In this document: positions 1 to 10,830 of the stretch, in pieces
Numbering within the stretch: the stretch's first letter is position 1
Layout of the letters: the number at the start of each line of letters is the position of its first letter
Assembly: GCA_029204225.1 (NCBI GenBank)
Contig: CM055101.1
Location: 62,500,171 to 62,564,170, forward strand
DNA: 64,000 bases
Reading direction: 5' to 3'
DNA from: Diphasiastrum complanatum
Taxonomy: Eukaryota > Streptophyta > Lycopodiopsida > Lycopodiales > Lycopodiaceae
Translations under genes and position numbers: made by a program
Notes under the pieces: generated by a model
The model's input: only the letters and a program-made list of their open reading frames with translations
Told to the model about the DNA's origin: nothing
The model's database searches: none

Positions 1-740
1 GGATCGCAATGAGCGCCAATGTGAATAAAAAAATCCAATGTTTGGAAAATATGTTGAATAGTTTGCTTATTAACTACAAAGAAAGAGAGAAATTGTTCTT
101 GCAAAAAAGAAAAGATAACAAAATCTTGAAATTAGATGATTGTTGTTTGCACAATCTTATACTAAATCTTAATCAAGAAAATGACATATGAAACTAGTTA
201 TGCAAACATTGCATACCTCATATTATCAGATTAATGAGGAAATACAAATATTGGGTAAGAAACTACAAAGTAAAAGAGAAAAAGAGTTGTGTTATTAAAA
301 GGCCGTTGACAAACTTTCATCAAATGGAGGTTACAAAAAAAAAAAAAGAATTTGGGCTTTCAAGTAAGATTTTGAAATTTTTGTCCTTCAGTTTCATTTG
401 GTGTGCCATTGATTGTAATTTGTTTTTCTAAATCTTATTCTCATTTTGCAAATCGACATTAGTTACACGTCAAAATCTGAAAGACAATGGCATGAGCAGC
501 AATACCTGACCAATTATCAGAATTTAACCATTCCCAAAGAAATTTTCGCAGAAGTTCATAAGATGTAAACACAGATATCATGTCCAAAGTTCAGAACAGG
601 ACTAAACCAAAGTGTTGATCCCGAGTGCTCATCCTGTTCGTACCAAAATGGTTCACTGCCATTGTCAATGTAGATCAGTGTAAGCTGATGTAGCCTTTGC
701 ATCTAGAATGCACTAAGTAGTCTATCTTCTTCAACTATAC
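1..740. other. 3' flank of the receptor-kinase gene, no gene seen
   Basis: This AT-rich stretch holds only short open frames with lysine- and asparagine-rich, low-complexity translations and no recognisable domain. The part nearest the receptor-kinase stop codon (roughly 500-750) is the likely 3' untranslated region of that minus-strand gene. I see no RNA gene or transposon here. Confidence 0.5.
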
Positions 741-751
741 AAATGAATTAC

Positions 752-3700
752 CTAGTCAGCAAAAGTTCTTGAGAAGGTATCCGAGGCCTGCGGCCACCCC
801 CGCATAACTTGCGGTAGGGTCAAATTCAGATCAAAAGTCTCCTCCTCACTGTCAAATTCTGAGGGTGTCCATTGCTCAACAAAAGATGACAAAACATTAA
901 CTACATAACCCATATCTGGTCTCTGATAAGGGTCAGAGCCAGTACAATGACCTGCAAGCTCAGCGGACACACATATGCTCGAGAGAACCCCTTGTGTGAC
1001 ATCAATACAGGAATCAATGGAATGTTGAAATGTTTCAGTTCTCACACTCAGCTGTCTAAACCACGTGACAAGTGGCACACTCTCTTCAGGTTGTTTGACA
1101 TCAAGAGCTCTCCGCCCAGTGATGAGCTCCATCAACACTACACCAAAGCTGTAAACGTCCACTTTGGTTGTAACACGACCAGTGACTGCCAACGAAAATA
1201 TATCAGTGATTAGCACACTTTTCATCGATGGCCAGCCCAGTTCCAAGCTACATATGTACATGATAACATAATAGAGTGGCAAGATGGAATGCATAATGTA
1301 GCAATTGAATCACACAATATAAGGAATCAGACCTTGGAGATTCGACATCGCTAAAGTTGCTATCTCAGCCCTACTTGTGTACTTTTGGAAAGCAAATTTG
1401 GTGCAATATGTTAACAGTACCATATAGAGATCGATTTTAGTTCTTGATTGATAACAAACATGGTACCTGCATATTCTGGAGCCAAATATCCGAACGTCCC
1501 TGCCACTCTGGTCTCCATAGAGTAATCATTATCTGGGGCCATCTTCACCAAACCAAAATCAGAGACTTTTGCGCGGAAATCATCTGTCAACAAGATGTTT
1601 GAAGGTTTGAGGTCCCTGTGGATAAAGCTTTGATGGGCCAGGCCATGAAGATACTCCAGTCCTCGAGCAACGTCAAGTGCAACTGAAAGACGCTGCTTCC
1701 AACTTAAAGGCTTCTTGCCATTGATGCCACAGTCAAACAAATGCTGGGACAGAGTACCTTGTGGCATATATTCATAAACAAGAAGCTTCTCAGTGCCTTC
1801 AATACAGTAGCCAAGAATAGCAACCAGGTGTCTGTGTCGTACCTTTCTTAGAACATCAATTTCTGCCTGAAACTCTCTCAGCCCTGTGCTGCTTACAGCT
1901 CCTGTTTTCATTCTCTTAACAGCAATCCAAGTGCCATCGTCTAGGCGCCCCTTGTATACAACTCCAAACCCCCCCTTTCCTACAATGTTGGTCTCACTGA
2001 AACTGTTTGTTGCCTTATGCAAGACGTGCATTGGAATAATGAATTCAGCAGATTCAAACACGTAAATTCCACTCGGGCCACCGATACTATGGCGTGAATT
2101 TATGTCTGCGACCACATTATAATTAGCTATCTGTGCATCAGCTCCAGCTGTATCTGTAGGATGTACCACCCTGCTAGGCGTCTGCACTCTAGAATTTTTT
2201 CTCCTTTTCATGTGAATGAAGAAGAAAGCTCCACACAGCAAAAGGAGTGCAACTACTCCAAGAACAGGTCCAACTATGAATACAACAGGGATTGTAGACG
2301 ATCTGTACAGCCCTTTTGTAGTCTTGCTACCGTTTACATGAATTAAAGTAGAACCTGAAGATCCATCAGAGATACTGAGGGATGGGCCAGGCGCTGATGT
2401 AGATGTAGAACCTGAAGATCCATCAGAGATACTGAGGGATGGGGAAGGCGCTGATGTAGATGTTGTATTGATGAGAGGATTGCCCCAGACATTAAGAGAG
2501 ATGTTTGGTGGAAAAACAGGAATAGGCTTGGAAAGATTATTACTACTCAAATCCACCGATTTAAGCAATTGAAGTTTTGTAAGTTCAGGAGGAATTGTTC
2601 CCGTCAAGTGATTACCATTTAGCTTCAATATTGTAAGACTCATAAGATTTCCAATTGCAGGCGAAATAGTTCCATTCAGTTGATAGCTTGAAAGTAAAAT
2701 GATGGAGACTTTACCAGTTTTCTTATCGCAGACAATACCAGACCATCCATTGCAAGGGTCATTTCCTCCCCAATCCGACAATTGGGTTGGATAATTGAAA
2801 CCACCAAGTAAAGCTAGCAAGGAGGCAACCTCAAGGGCACAAGGAATTCCTGGAGTTGCCTGGCAAAACCTGTTAGAATATCCTTCATATCGAAAGTTCA
2901 CACTGTCTTCAAACTTTGGTATTTCACCCACTAGCAGATTGTTTTGCACAGTGAAATTTCCCAACGGCAAGCTAGTCAAGCCGGGAGGAATGGGGCCCAC
3001 AATGCGATTATCATTAAGCCTAAAATCTTTTAGAGAAATTGCGTTCACCATCCCAGCAGGTATTGATCCCGTAAACATATTAACTTGCAGCCAAAGCACC
3101 TGCAAGGACTGCATACTTCCTACCACATCAAGAGGCCCAGTCAAAACTGGACCCTGTTGGTTGTTAGCTTGGAATTGAACTAGATTAGAAGAACTAAATG
3201 ACAGAGGAATTTCTCCACCTAGTTTGTTGTATGCTAAATTCAAGTTCTTCAAATTCGGCATGTTTCCCAGAAACCCTGGGATAGAGCCAGTCAAGGTTGT
3301 ATTGAAGAGTGATAAAGTATTCAGCTGAGTTGCCTGCTGAATTTCAGGTGGCAGAGACCATCCACTTGTACCATTCAAAAGGTTGTGATCAAGATAAATT
3401 CTTTCCACAGACGGCAGATCAGAGAAGAAGCCGTTAGGAATTGAGTCAAAGTTGTTGCCATTTAAGTCTGCTTCTGTAAGAGACTTAAGCCCTGAAATTG
3501 AAGGAAGCGATCCTGTAAAACCATTATCTTGCAGCTGCAGATACTGCAATGCTGATATCTTATTGAGATCCGCAGTCACCATCCCTTGAAGATTAAGACC
3601 AGCTAACAAAATCCCAGTCACAAAAGAGCCCTGGCACTTGATTCCTGACCAGTTGCTACCACACGGATCATTGCCTGCCCAATTCAACGTCGCCGAGTTT

Positions 3701-3837
3701 TTCAGTCCTTTCAACAAACGCTGCAGTATCTGGACATCTCCAGGGACGGTCTGACTAGATACCACCTTCCAATGAAGAATTGATGCAATCACGAATAATG
3801 CAATACTCAAAAGCCGTTTCCTCTCCCTTTCATTCAT
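752..3837 (-). CDS. TMK-like: TMK-class leucine-rich-repeat receptor-like kinase, two exons (3837-1467, 1185-752)
   Basis: Plasma-membrane receptor kinase of the TMK (transmembrane kinase) family, which in known plants works at the cell surface in auxin signalling and growth. The start is set at 3837 because it opens a signal peptide (MNERERKRLLSIALFVIAS); an in-frame Met at 3909 lies upstream but spoils the signal. Two cysteine-capped LRR blocks follow (DPCGSNWSGIKC near residue 57, DPCNGWSGIVC near 390), separated by a non-LRR cysteine island (FCQATPGIPC), as is typical of TMKs. A membrane segment lies at about 517-545. The kinase domain runs from about 615, with glycine loop GKGGFGVVYKG, catalytic HRDLKPSN (about 739), DFGLVK and GTFGYLAPEYA. 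The donor at 1466 and acceptor at 1186 join GAATATGCA-G to TC-ACTGGT in phase, giving [21 protein letters not shown]. The product is about 934 residues, normal for the family. The intron is 281 bp. It appears intact. Confidence 0.93.
2348..2461 (-). repeat. In-frame 57-bp tandem duplication in the TMK ectodomain stalk
   Basis: Two near-identical 57-bp units (2348-2404 and 2405-2461) encode two copies of a 19-residue Ser/Pro-rich segment (STSAPSPSLSISDGSSGS and its near twin). They sit between the second LRR block and the membrane segment. The duplication keeps the reading frame and lengthens the extracellular stalk. The few differences suggest it is fairly recent. Confidence 0.85.
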
Positions 3838-4466
3838 GCCTGCTAAATTGTGTTGACGAAATCGATAATTTTCAATACACAGCTTCAAAATAGGAACATA
3901 ATCTTCCAAGTAGTGACAGCATCAATGCACCGAGCCTACTAAGCTTGAGACCTCTGCTTTTCTACAAAAGGAAAAAACTTGAGAACAGCCATGCTTGTCG
4001 CTCCACAGTTATCAGTTTTCCATACTTGAAGTTGAAGCCAAGCCCATAAACTGCTCACTACTAATTTAACGTCTCTGATACAGCCTTACGTCTTTATTTA
4101 TTTACGCAAATCATCGACCTGCGTCCCTGAAAGTTTTCGTTCGGATTGAATCTCCTAAAAGTAACAAAAATACCCCAACGAAAGAGCCACATGAGCTTAT
4201 AAAATCAACTCACACTTACATTGAAGTGCCGCTCCACCAAGAAAGGCGCATTATCGATTACGGCATGCAAACCAAGAAGTGAGCGCTCTCCCGCTAGTGT
4301 TATCGAAGCTCCTACTGCAGAACGCATATCAAAGGTAAATCAGGCGCTGCATTCAGCTCCCAATCAAGACATGGCAATCAGCAATTTTATACAACGCACT
4401 TTACCCATGACTCGCAATGTATCATGAAAATTGATTACCTTAACCTGATTAGTACTTGCAGCCCAA
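3838..4466 (-). promoter_or_regulatory. 5' flank and presumed leader of the TMK-like gene
   Basis: This is the sequence immediately upstream of the chosen TMK start. It holds no convincing gene; a 68-codon plus-strand frame at 4221-4427 has no recognisable features. By position it should contain the untranslated leader and proximal promoter. I could not fix a TATA box or transcription start. Confidence 0.35.
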
Positions 4467-4657
4467 GCGATCAAAATGTGCAGCGCCTCCCCATCTCACA
4501 TGCATTGTATATCAGTAAAAAGCGATCAAAATTTGCAGCGCCTCCCCATCTGAACAAAGCTGATCCACATGCATAGTATATATCAGTAAAAAGCGATCAA
4601 ATTGTGCAGCGCCTCCCCATCTGAACAAAGCTGATCCACATGCATACTATATCAGTA

Positions 4658-4659
<2 letters not shown>
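4467..4659. repeat. Tandem repeat, about 71-bp period, upstream of TMK
   Basis: Three units begin with GCGATCAAA at 4467, 4522 and 4593. Each contains CAGCGCCTCCCCATCT and ends CATGCAT...TATATCAGTAAA. The first unit is shorter (55 bp) and the other two are about 71 bp. The array runs directly into a CT microsatellite and lies 0.6-0.8 kb upstream of the TMK start, so it could carry repeated regulatory sites. Confidence 0.85.

Positions 4660-4699
<40 letters not shown>
4659..4699. repeat. (CT)n microsatellite
   Basis: A pure CT run of about 40 bp directly follows the 71-bp tandem array. On the TMK sense strand it reads (GA)n. GA-rich tracts are common near plant promoters, but no function can be read from this one alone. 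Confidence 0.9.
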
Positions 4700-4700
<1 letters not shown>

Positions 4701-4779
4701 GGCGAAGGCTTAGAGTATGAAATCGCAGAAATAGGCAGCAGAAATAGCACATGAAATAACACTACGCTACACGTATCAT

Positions 4780-5090
4780 GGAATGGGCCGGGCAGAGGCC
4801 ATTCTGTGGGCCGAGCCAAAAAATTTGGGAAATCCCAACTGGGCAAAATGGCCTCTGCCCGGCCCATTGCTTTGCCTAATGGATTTTTGGACCCTTTCTA
4901 AACCAATCTTTAGTTGCCACGTGGCAGGTGCAAGCAGAATCAGCACTAGAAATTTTTGAGACCAATCCGATGCTGCCACGTGGCAAACGCAGGCAGCACT
5001 AATTTTTTTTTAAAAAAAAAAGGTGACTATTCTGCTTTTTAATCTGTTTAGAAATGGGTAGAATAGTCACCAAAAATCCATTACGTAGTA
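4780..5090. repeat. Palindromic MITE-like segment with two 12-bp G-box palindromes
   Basis: Several nested inverted repeats lie here. ATGGGCCGGGCAGAGGCCAT (4782-4801) pairs with its complement at 4848-4867. TAATGGATTTTTGG near 4878-4891 pairs with CCAAAAATCCATTA near 5069-5082. GGTGACTATTCT near 5021 pairs with AGAATAGTCACC ending near 5071. Inside lie two exact copies of TGCCACGTGGCA (4915-4926 and 4974-4985), 59 bp apart. The CACGTG core is the classic plant G-box bound by bZIP and bHLH factors. The structure looks like a miniature inverted-repeat element, though I could not define a clear target duplication. Confidence 0.6.
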
Positions 5091-5099
5091 GGGCGGGAT

Positions 5100-6380
5100 G
5101 GGCTGCAATCAATTCAGATTAGGATTTGCGATTAGCCAAAAAATAATAAAAAATCTGAAAAATTCTGCTCAAATCTCGATGAATTCCATGGGTTTTAAAT
5201 TGCCTTCATAATAACACACTCACTGACTCTCTAGCACCCTCCTCTATCAATTGAGCAATGGTATTTTTGGTGATCTTTGCGAGGCTGTTAGGTTTGGAAT
5301 GCTTGTTGAGTCAAAGTGTAAAGGTCACTACAAAGATTTTTCCAAGCATACATGATTGTCTTATTATTTACATTAGGATTAAAAATATTTTTATGGCCCA
5401 TAGATTTTGACCTTTTACGAGGTGTAATGTGCCTCCCCATACTCTTAATGGAGATTTAACAACTTGCAAATTGCTTTTTAAAAGTTTTACAAACTTCAAG
5501 ATTTCATAATGTGTCTCATGTGACTTTCTCAGTCACTGCTAATCTACCTTACACGAGAAGCATGACTTTCGTATGAAGGACAACTTTTAAAATAGAAGCA
5601 GCGCACAAAAGGAATGAGCAAGGCTAGCGTATCCTGAGCACCTCGAAGTTCTTGAAAAATAGCCACTCGAGAATCAGAGTTGAAAGTCTTAGCCCCGCAA
5701 TCAGATGCACACCAGCAAAGGTTTATCCAACACTAAAAGATGAGCGACACCTAAAAAATGAGCAGATGAAAGGATGCAACTATGCTAGAAGAGTTTGAAG
5801 GAGAGGACAACTTTGAAGAAGAAGATGCACATGCCAATCTTCAGGCGAGTTACTTCTCAAGTGGCAGCTACACCTGTGACTATAGCTATTTTTCTTGATT
5901 CTGGAGATATAGTAGGCATTCACATGAGAGGATAAAGCTAGAATAGAAAAAAGAATATAAGAGTTGGGATCCGAGAACATATTAATGAAGTTGATTCAGG
6001 TTAACAAAGAGTTGCAAGTTTCCAAACAACATGAGCAAAAATCCACAACAAATCTTAAAGTTGCGTAGAAGAATGAAGATGACCTGCAAGATTATGTGGA
6101 CAAGTTGCAGAAGAGTCTTATCACTGCCCAGAGACAAGTAGACAAACCTGTGTTGGAGGAAAAGCAACAATTGCCAATTATGCAAGGCACAAGTTAAGAA
6201 GAATAAAATCCTTAAAGAATTAGATGTTGTATCCATAGAATGAGATAATTTGCTCCATACCAGTTGCAGCTCGGCCAGTTTCTCAACAAGAAATAAGATA
6301 TCTCGAGTTATAACGTAGCTTGACGAGATTTTGGATCAAATTCGACACATACAAGATGATGGCCACCTAGGAGCTAGCAA
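5100..6380. other. No intact gene; weak coiled-coil-like coding trace
   Basis: No intact gene is visible. On the plus strand between about 5990 and 6240 the translation is rich in K, E, Q and L in a heptad-like manner (for example NKELQVSKQHEQKSTTNLK), suggesting an old coding trace. It runs toward the better-preserved trace at 6520-7007 and may be part of the same relic. Confidence 0.3.
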
Positions 6381-6519
6381 AGTTGAAAGAGATAAGCCAC
6401 TCCTCATATTCAGGTTCCTATCATGTTGGCCTTTTCACCTCAACGCTTCGATCAAGATCAATGGAAAGGGGATGTAGGGCAAGGTCTGGTGGATGTGAAA
6501 TCTTCTAATCAAGCTAAAG

Positions 6520-7007
6520 ATGTGCAAGTGGTTCAACAAGGTTCTAAAACTGGTCCATCTACATGAAGAATTTCTACAAAAAGGGCTTTCAAGTGACCGA
6601 TCACCATTGAGGAAGAAATTCAAGAATTCCTTGCTAAAAATCCTCATGAATCTTCTCGTGGTGGCGGGGTCCTCAAGTTTAGGACGTCTAAAGATCCAGA
6701 CAAGGAATTGGACAAATTACTTGCACCTGGTGAAAAACCCAAGTGGTGGAGGATTGTGTTTGAGAAAACCCCTAAGGCAATAAGGAGTTATGTGGCAAGC
6801 CCTCGTCAATTAAGAGTGGTCCCGTATTACATCCATGTGCCAGGGAGTAAATGGACAGAGTGTGTAATCCCCTTGGCACAAATAATGATTCATACTCGAA
6901 ATTGGCCCATCATTCATCAATATTTCAATTGGACAATTGTGGTTGAATTCCACAAGGCATTACAAAGTTATGCCCAAGAATATCTGACATCATCATATCG
7001 GATGTGA
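6520..7007 (+). pseudogene. Decayed coding relic of unknown family
   Basis: Two overlapping open frames carry protein-like composition. The better one (6708-7007) reads MDKLLAPGEKPKWWRIVFEK, then a stretch containing YVASPRQLRVVPYYIHVPGS and a WPIIHQYFNW segment. The tryptophan- and proline-rich composition is unlike random AT-rich DNA. I do not recognise the family; a retroelement gag or linker fragment is possible but not supported by any motif. No introns or partner genes are evident. Confidence 0.35.
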
Positions 7008-7009
7008 GG

Positions 7010-7925
7010 CCATTGACTATGTTTGAACATGACTTGACCTATCGTAGGGATACCAACCCAATGGGATGATTGTCTGTTGTCTTTGGCATTCGATCAAATA
7101 AGCCGTTAGTGTTTGAGGATGTCAAAGATCAATTATTTTTGTCAAGACTGAATTACCAAATTTATGAGAAAGCAAATTTATTACCTAGATGACTTCAAAG
7201 TGGATGGTAGAGGCACATAAATGTTTTTTAACACATGCCCAAGATTAGAATGTTACACAATTGGAGTTTATGGAGAAAGTGACCTACCACTTAATTAAAA
7301 TCCCCCGTGAAGCCAACTAGAGTCCGAAATAAAGTGATATCCGCAAGGTGTCATGGGACCACCACTAGTTTTGGTGGGAAATAAATACTATTGGAGGATT
7401 GTGGGGTATCAACATCAACATATACCTAGCTAGATCATCTGTAGTACCATTCTTCTTATGTCTTATGTAGACAGATCCTCTGCTTAGGAGGATATGTTTA
7501 CTATTTTTTGTTCTTCTTACATCTTCTTCTACCTATCAACAGAGACAGTGGGCTCTTGCTTAAGTTATTCTTTCTTGTTTAAAGCCCAAATTTAGGCAGA
7601 AAGGACAGATCTACGTTGTAGTATAAATGTCCTGCCTGTCAGAGGACAATCCAGGGACGTCACTCTTGAACTAATGCACATGCATAAACAACCACTCATA
7701 CATGCCAAAACGTTCAACCATAAAATCAATGTGCAGATTCGTTGAACAAATAATGAAATCCTACTCTAATGCTGCAATATCAAGTGAACAGATCCTTAAA
7801 AGGCTGAAACTACTCTACACATGCATTAACCTATAAACTAGAAACAAGAACTAAATGGACAGCTTCTTGAAATCTGAAAACTAAACTAGCATACACATTA
7901 CCAATGCAAGAACAAGCAAGAAACT
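7010..7925. other. No gene seen
   Basis: AT-rich sequence with only very short frames and no recognised domain, RNA gene or clear repeat until the dispersed repeat that begins near 7930. Confidence 0.4.
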
Positions 7926-7929
7926 AAAC

Positions 7930-8541
7930 TAACTAGACTAGACAGCATTTCAGAAGTCCAAGAATCAAGAAACACTCATTTCTTGATTCTTGGACACCCC
8001 AAGAACATCAAGAACTGGAATGTCTAGGATAAGCAAGATCTACTCCACAAATCCAGCCTATTTAGTTTACTTGAATGCTGATTCCTACATTAATCCAAAA
8101 GAAAGCATGAAATCTAATCCATTCTATGAAAGCAAGGAAACTAATCCACTCTAAGATCCACAACCACACACAAAGGAGATGGAGGGGCAAGATCATTAAT
8201 GCATCACTCAAGAAACAAGAATGATCAAGGGGCTCAAGAATGCATCAAAAATCATGGAAGATCTTCTCATTTCAGCATGGAGTAGATACATTTACAAAAG
8301 CCTCCCTTCTACAAAGGGGGAGTCCCTTAAATAAGCAAGAGAGCTTCTTAGGTGGCATCCTAGTGGCATTTTCACATTCCACAAATTACAAGTGGAATTA
8401 TGCTCTCCACTAGATGTCACCATCAAAAGGTGGCTCACTCTACTTTTCTAAGAGGGGCCTACTTGCATTTATTACTTTGTCTAAAAATACTAGTCCCTAC
8501 ATGGTCATTCCATCTTTTGGGATTCACCATGAGGCTAACAC
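7930..8541. repeat. Dispersed repeat, copy A (matches 19065-19680)
   Basis: About 610 bp share long blocks with 19065-19680 in the same orientation. Shared landmarks include CCAGCCTATTTAGTTTACTT, GCATGGAGTAGATACA, TAGGTGGCATCCTAGTGG, CACCATCAAAAGGTGGCTCA and a common end at CACCATGAGGCT-ACACAG. By eye the copies are roughly 75-80% identical. The complement of the shared end starts TGTGTTAGCC, compatible with an LTR edge on the minus strand. No coding is seen inside. Confidence 0.8.
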
Positions 8542-8619
8542 AGTTTCGATCCTGATCTTTACATTCTAAAGCAAGATTCAGATATAGTGTTCATTGTTTT
8601 GTACGTGGATAGGGGTTAC

Positions 8620-9070
8620 AATTTTAAATATAGGATTTAGGGTATAGGATTTAGGGCTAAGGATTTGGAATTTAAGGTTCAAGGTTTAGGGTTCAAGATT
8701 TAGGTTTTAGGATTCAAGGTTCAGGGTTTAGGGTTTAGGGCTTAGAGTTTAGGATTTAGAGTTCAGGGATCAAAGTTTAAAATTTAGGATTTAGGGTCTA
8801 GGATTTAGAGTTAGGGTTTAGGGTTCATGGTTTCTGGTATAGGGTGCAATGTTTATGGTTTAGGGTGTAGGATCTGGAATTTTGGATTCAGAGTTTAGGG
8901 TCCAAGGTTTAGGGTTTAGGATTTAAGATTTAAGATTTAGGATTTAGGATTTAGGGCTTAGGGTTTAGGGCTCAGAATTTAGAGTTTAGTTTTTAGAGTT
9001 CAGGGTGTAAAAATTAAGGGTTTAGGGTTCAAGGTTTAGGGTTTAAGATTTAGGGTTTAGGATTTAGGTG
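8620..9070 (+). repeat. Interstitial telomere-like repeat block, degenerate TTTAGGG
   Basis: About 450 bp consist almost wholly of 7-bp units close to TTTAGGG, the plant telomere unit. Many perfect units (for example GGGTTTAGGGTTTAGGG near 8727) mix with variants such as TTTAGGA, TTCAGGG, TTTAGAG and TTCAAGG. All lie in one orientation. Unique sequence continues on both sides, so this is an internal block and not a chromosome end. The degeneracy suggests an old insertion or a telomere-like satellite. Confidence 0.9.
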
Positions 9071-9264
9071 TAAGGATCGCCTAATGAAGATCCGACTAGA
9101 TCTTGTTGCATGCAACCAAAAAGACACCTGTGGAGCAAAACCACCCAACCAACTAGTCAGTACCCTAACCACTTCACCCCCATGCCATGGTGAATGAATG
9201 CAAGAGAGAAGGGGCTCCTGGCTACAAGAATCAAAAAATCCAATAGGTAGATGGGCGAGTTTCC

Positions 9265-9712
9265 ACTAGTATATATTCTCTCCCATGAGGAGAAAATATA
9301 CTTCTTAGGATGCCCATGCAATTTGGAATAGCAATTGACCTCCTATTCTTGCATTATAGTAGTCAAACACCATGCAAGTGCTCCTATGTCCAATTATAGG
9401 TCTGGGTCCTCATATGATTATTAATTACTAGTGTATATTCTCTCCCATGAGGAGAGAATATTCTTCTTAGGATTCCCATGCTCTTATATTATAGCGGTCA
9501 AACACCATGCAAGTGCTCCTATGTCCAATTATAAGTCTGGGCCCTCATATGATTATAAATTACTTTATCGTCCAAGCCCGAAATAACAAGTCGTAACTAA
9601 TAACCACATACACTGGAGTGACTGGCTATCCTCGTCATTTCGTCCAAGCGCGAAATGACGAGTCATAATTAATAACCACATACACTGGAGTGACTGGCTA
9701 TCCATGTCAAGG
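9265..9712. repeat. Two adjacent tandem duplications (162-bp and 72-bp periods)
   Basis: Units starting ACTAGTRTATATTCTCTCCC occur at 9265 and 9427 (period 162). They share CAAACACCATGCAAGTGCTC and the GGTCTGGG(T/C)CCTCATATGATTAT block. Immediately after, units starting TCGTCCAAGC occur at 9568 and 9640 (period 72), each ending CACTGGAGTGACTGGCTATC. The two arrays abut. No coding sequence is present. Confidence 0.85.
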
Positions 9713-9849
9713 TTATTTCGAATCCCACATACTGGACATGAATGTAACATTCTTCTCCCTTGCCTTTAAAACGAGTAACTAGGGAAGACCCAAATTGTAT
9801 GTTTTTTACACTTTTCCATGAATCATTACCCTCAATCTAACCAACCAAC

Positions 9850-10420
9850 CTAAGCAAGTACTTAGAGACAGAATGATTTCTCAATTGTTTATCTCTGATT
9901 CTGAGTATTCTTTCAGGTTCCAAAGGTACATTGAGCGACAAGTCCTCCAAATGGACAAAATTTTCAATATCCAACTGTCATCATCATATAAACTAAGTTT
10001 ACATGATACAATGGATGAGCAATCGACCAATTATGAAGATCAAGTTTAAAAGCTAACAAATCAATCTTTTAATTTTCACATATTAGTCTGACTTCAATAT
10101 CAAATAAGTACTTAGAGATGGAATAGTTCTCAAATTATCTATCTCTGGACTACAGTTCTATATCGACCTTTAGAAGTACACTAAGAGAGAAATTTTTCTA
10201 TTGGGTCTGATTTTCTCCAATCTAGTAACATCACCTTTATGTAACCTCAATTTACATGAATCCCTGGGTGAAATGTCACTTTTCATTGGAAATCAATGTT
10301 CAAAAGTTAGAGATCCAAATAATTATAGTCCAAGACTATCCACAATTACTTGTAGACCTATCATAAATGCTTCTTGGTACCAATACACTTAGAATTTTTT
10401 TCAAAAAACTAAGGTACAAC
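9850..10420. repeat. LTR-like tandem duplication, about 250-bp period, related to 33240-33430
   Basis: Blocks beginning AAGTACTTAGAGA occur near 9855 and 10105. Both carry the sequence around a TTTACATGA motif preceded by a gently conserved AAATTTT or TTTTCTCC stretch. The second block strongly resembles 33310-33430 (GGGT-TGATTTTCTCCAA, CTCAATTTACATGAA), which lies in the presumed LTR of the Copia fossil near 33-35 kb. This looks like a fragment of that LTR family. Confidence 0.55.
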
Positions 10421-10499
10421 CATTCATCCTACCAAAATCTCTAGGAGATCCAATTAGAAATCAGAGCCAATCTGATATACATTTTATGTAAGCTCTGAT

Positions 10500-10830
10500 C
10501 CCGTAGACGGCTACTTGGGTTAGCCGAGTAGCCATACTGGTAGGAAAAATTAGTCTCAGAGTTATATACAATGTACGCTATACTTGGGGGCATGTCCCAA
10601 GTTTGAGGTCAAATTTGACCATATTGGACCCGGTGGTAGGCCAATTTTAGGACACTTGCCTTTTCATGCAGTTTGTGAATACTCTATATGTACAGTGTTT
10701 CTTTGTAATCTATTAACTTTTTCTGTGCCATCTTTGAGAGCTTGTGAGGAGTGGCTATGGTGATTGTGTGATATCCGAATTTCAACTTGGTATCAGAGTG
10801 TTTGGGTGTTGCAGGTATGCACGATTCGGT
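10500..10830 (+). mobile_element. LTR-retroelement end with primer-binding-site-like motif
   Basis: TTGGTATCAGAG at 10787-10798 matches the common plant LTR-retroelement primer-binding site, complementary to the 3' end of initiator-Met tRNA. It follows an LTR-like tail. The probable LTR occupies the few hundred bases before it, but its start is not clear. No coding of the same element is recognisable downstream, so this is a broken fragment of uncertain superfamily. Confidence 0.5.

Noticed and set aside
947-1213. Plus-strand frame opposite the TMK kinase exon
   Set aside because: Antisense shadow of the real exon and intron; no independent protein features.
2161-3178. Plus-strand frames opposite the TMK ectodomain
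   Set aside because: Shadows of a strongly supported minus-strand coding exon.
4221-4427. 68-codon plus-strand frame upstream of TMK
   Set aside because: No domain, no homology I recognise, and it lies in the presumed promoter.
8620-9070. A true chromosome end
   Set aside because: Unique and repeat sequence continues on both sides and the units are heavily degenerate.
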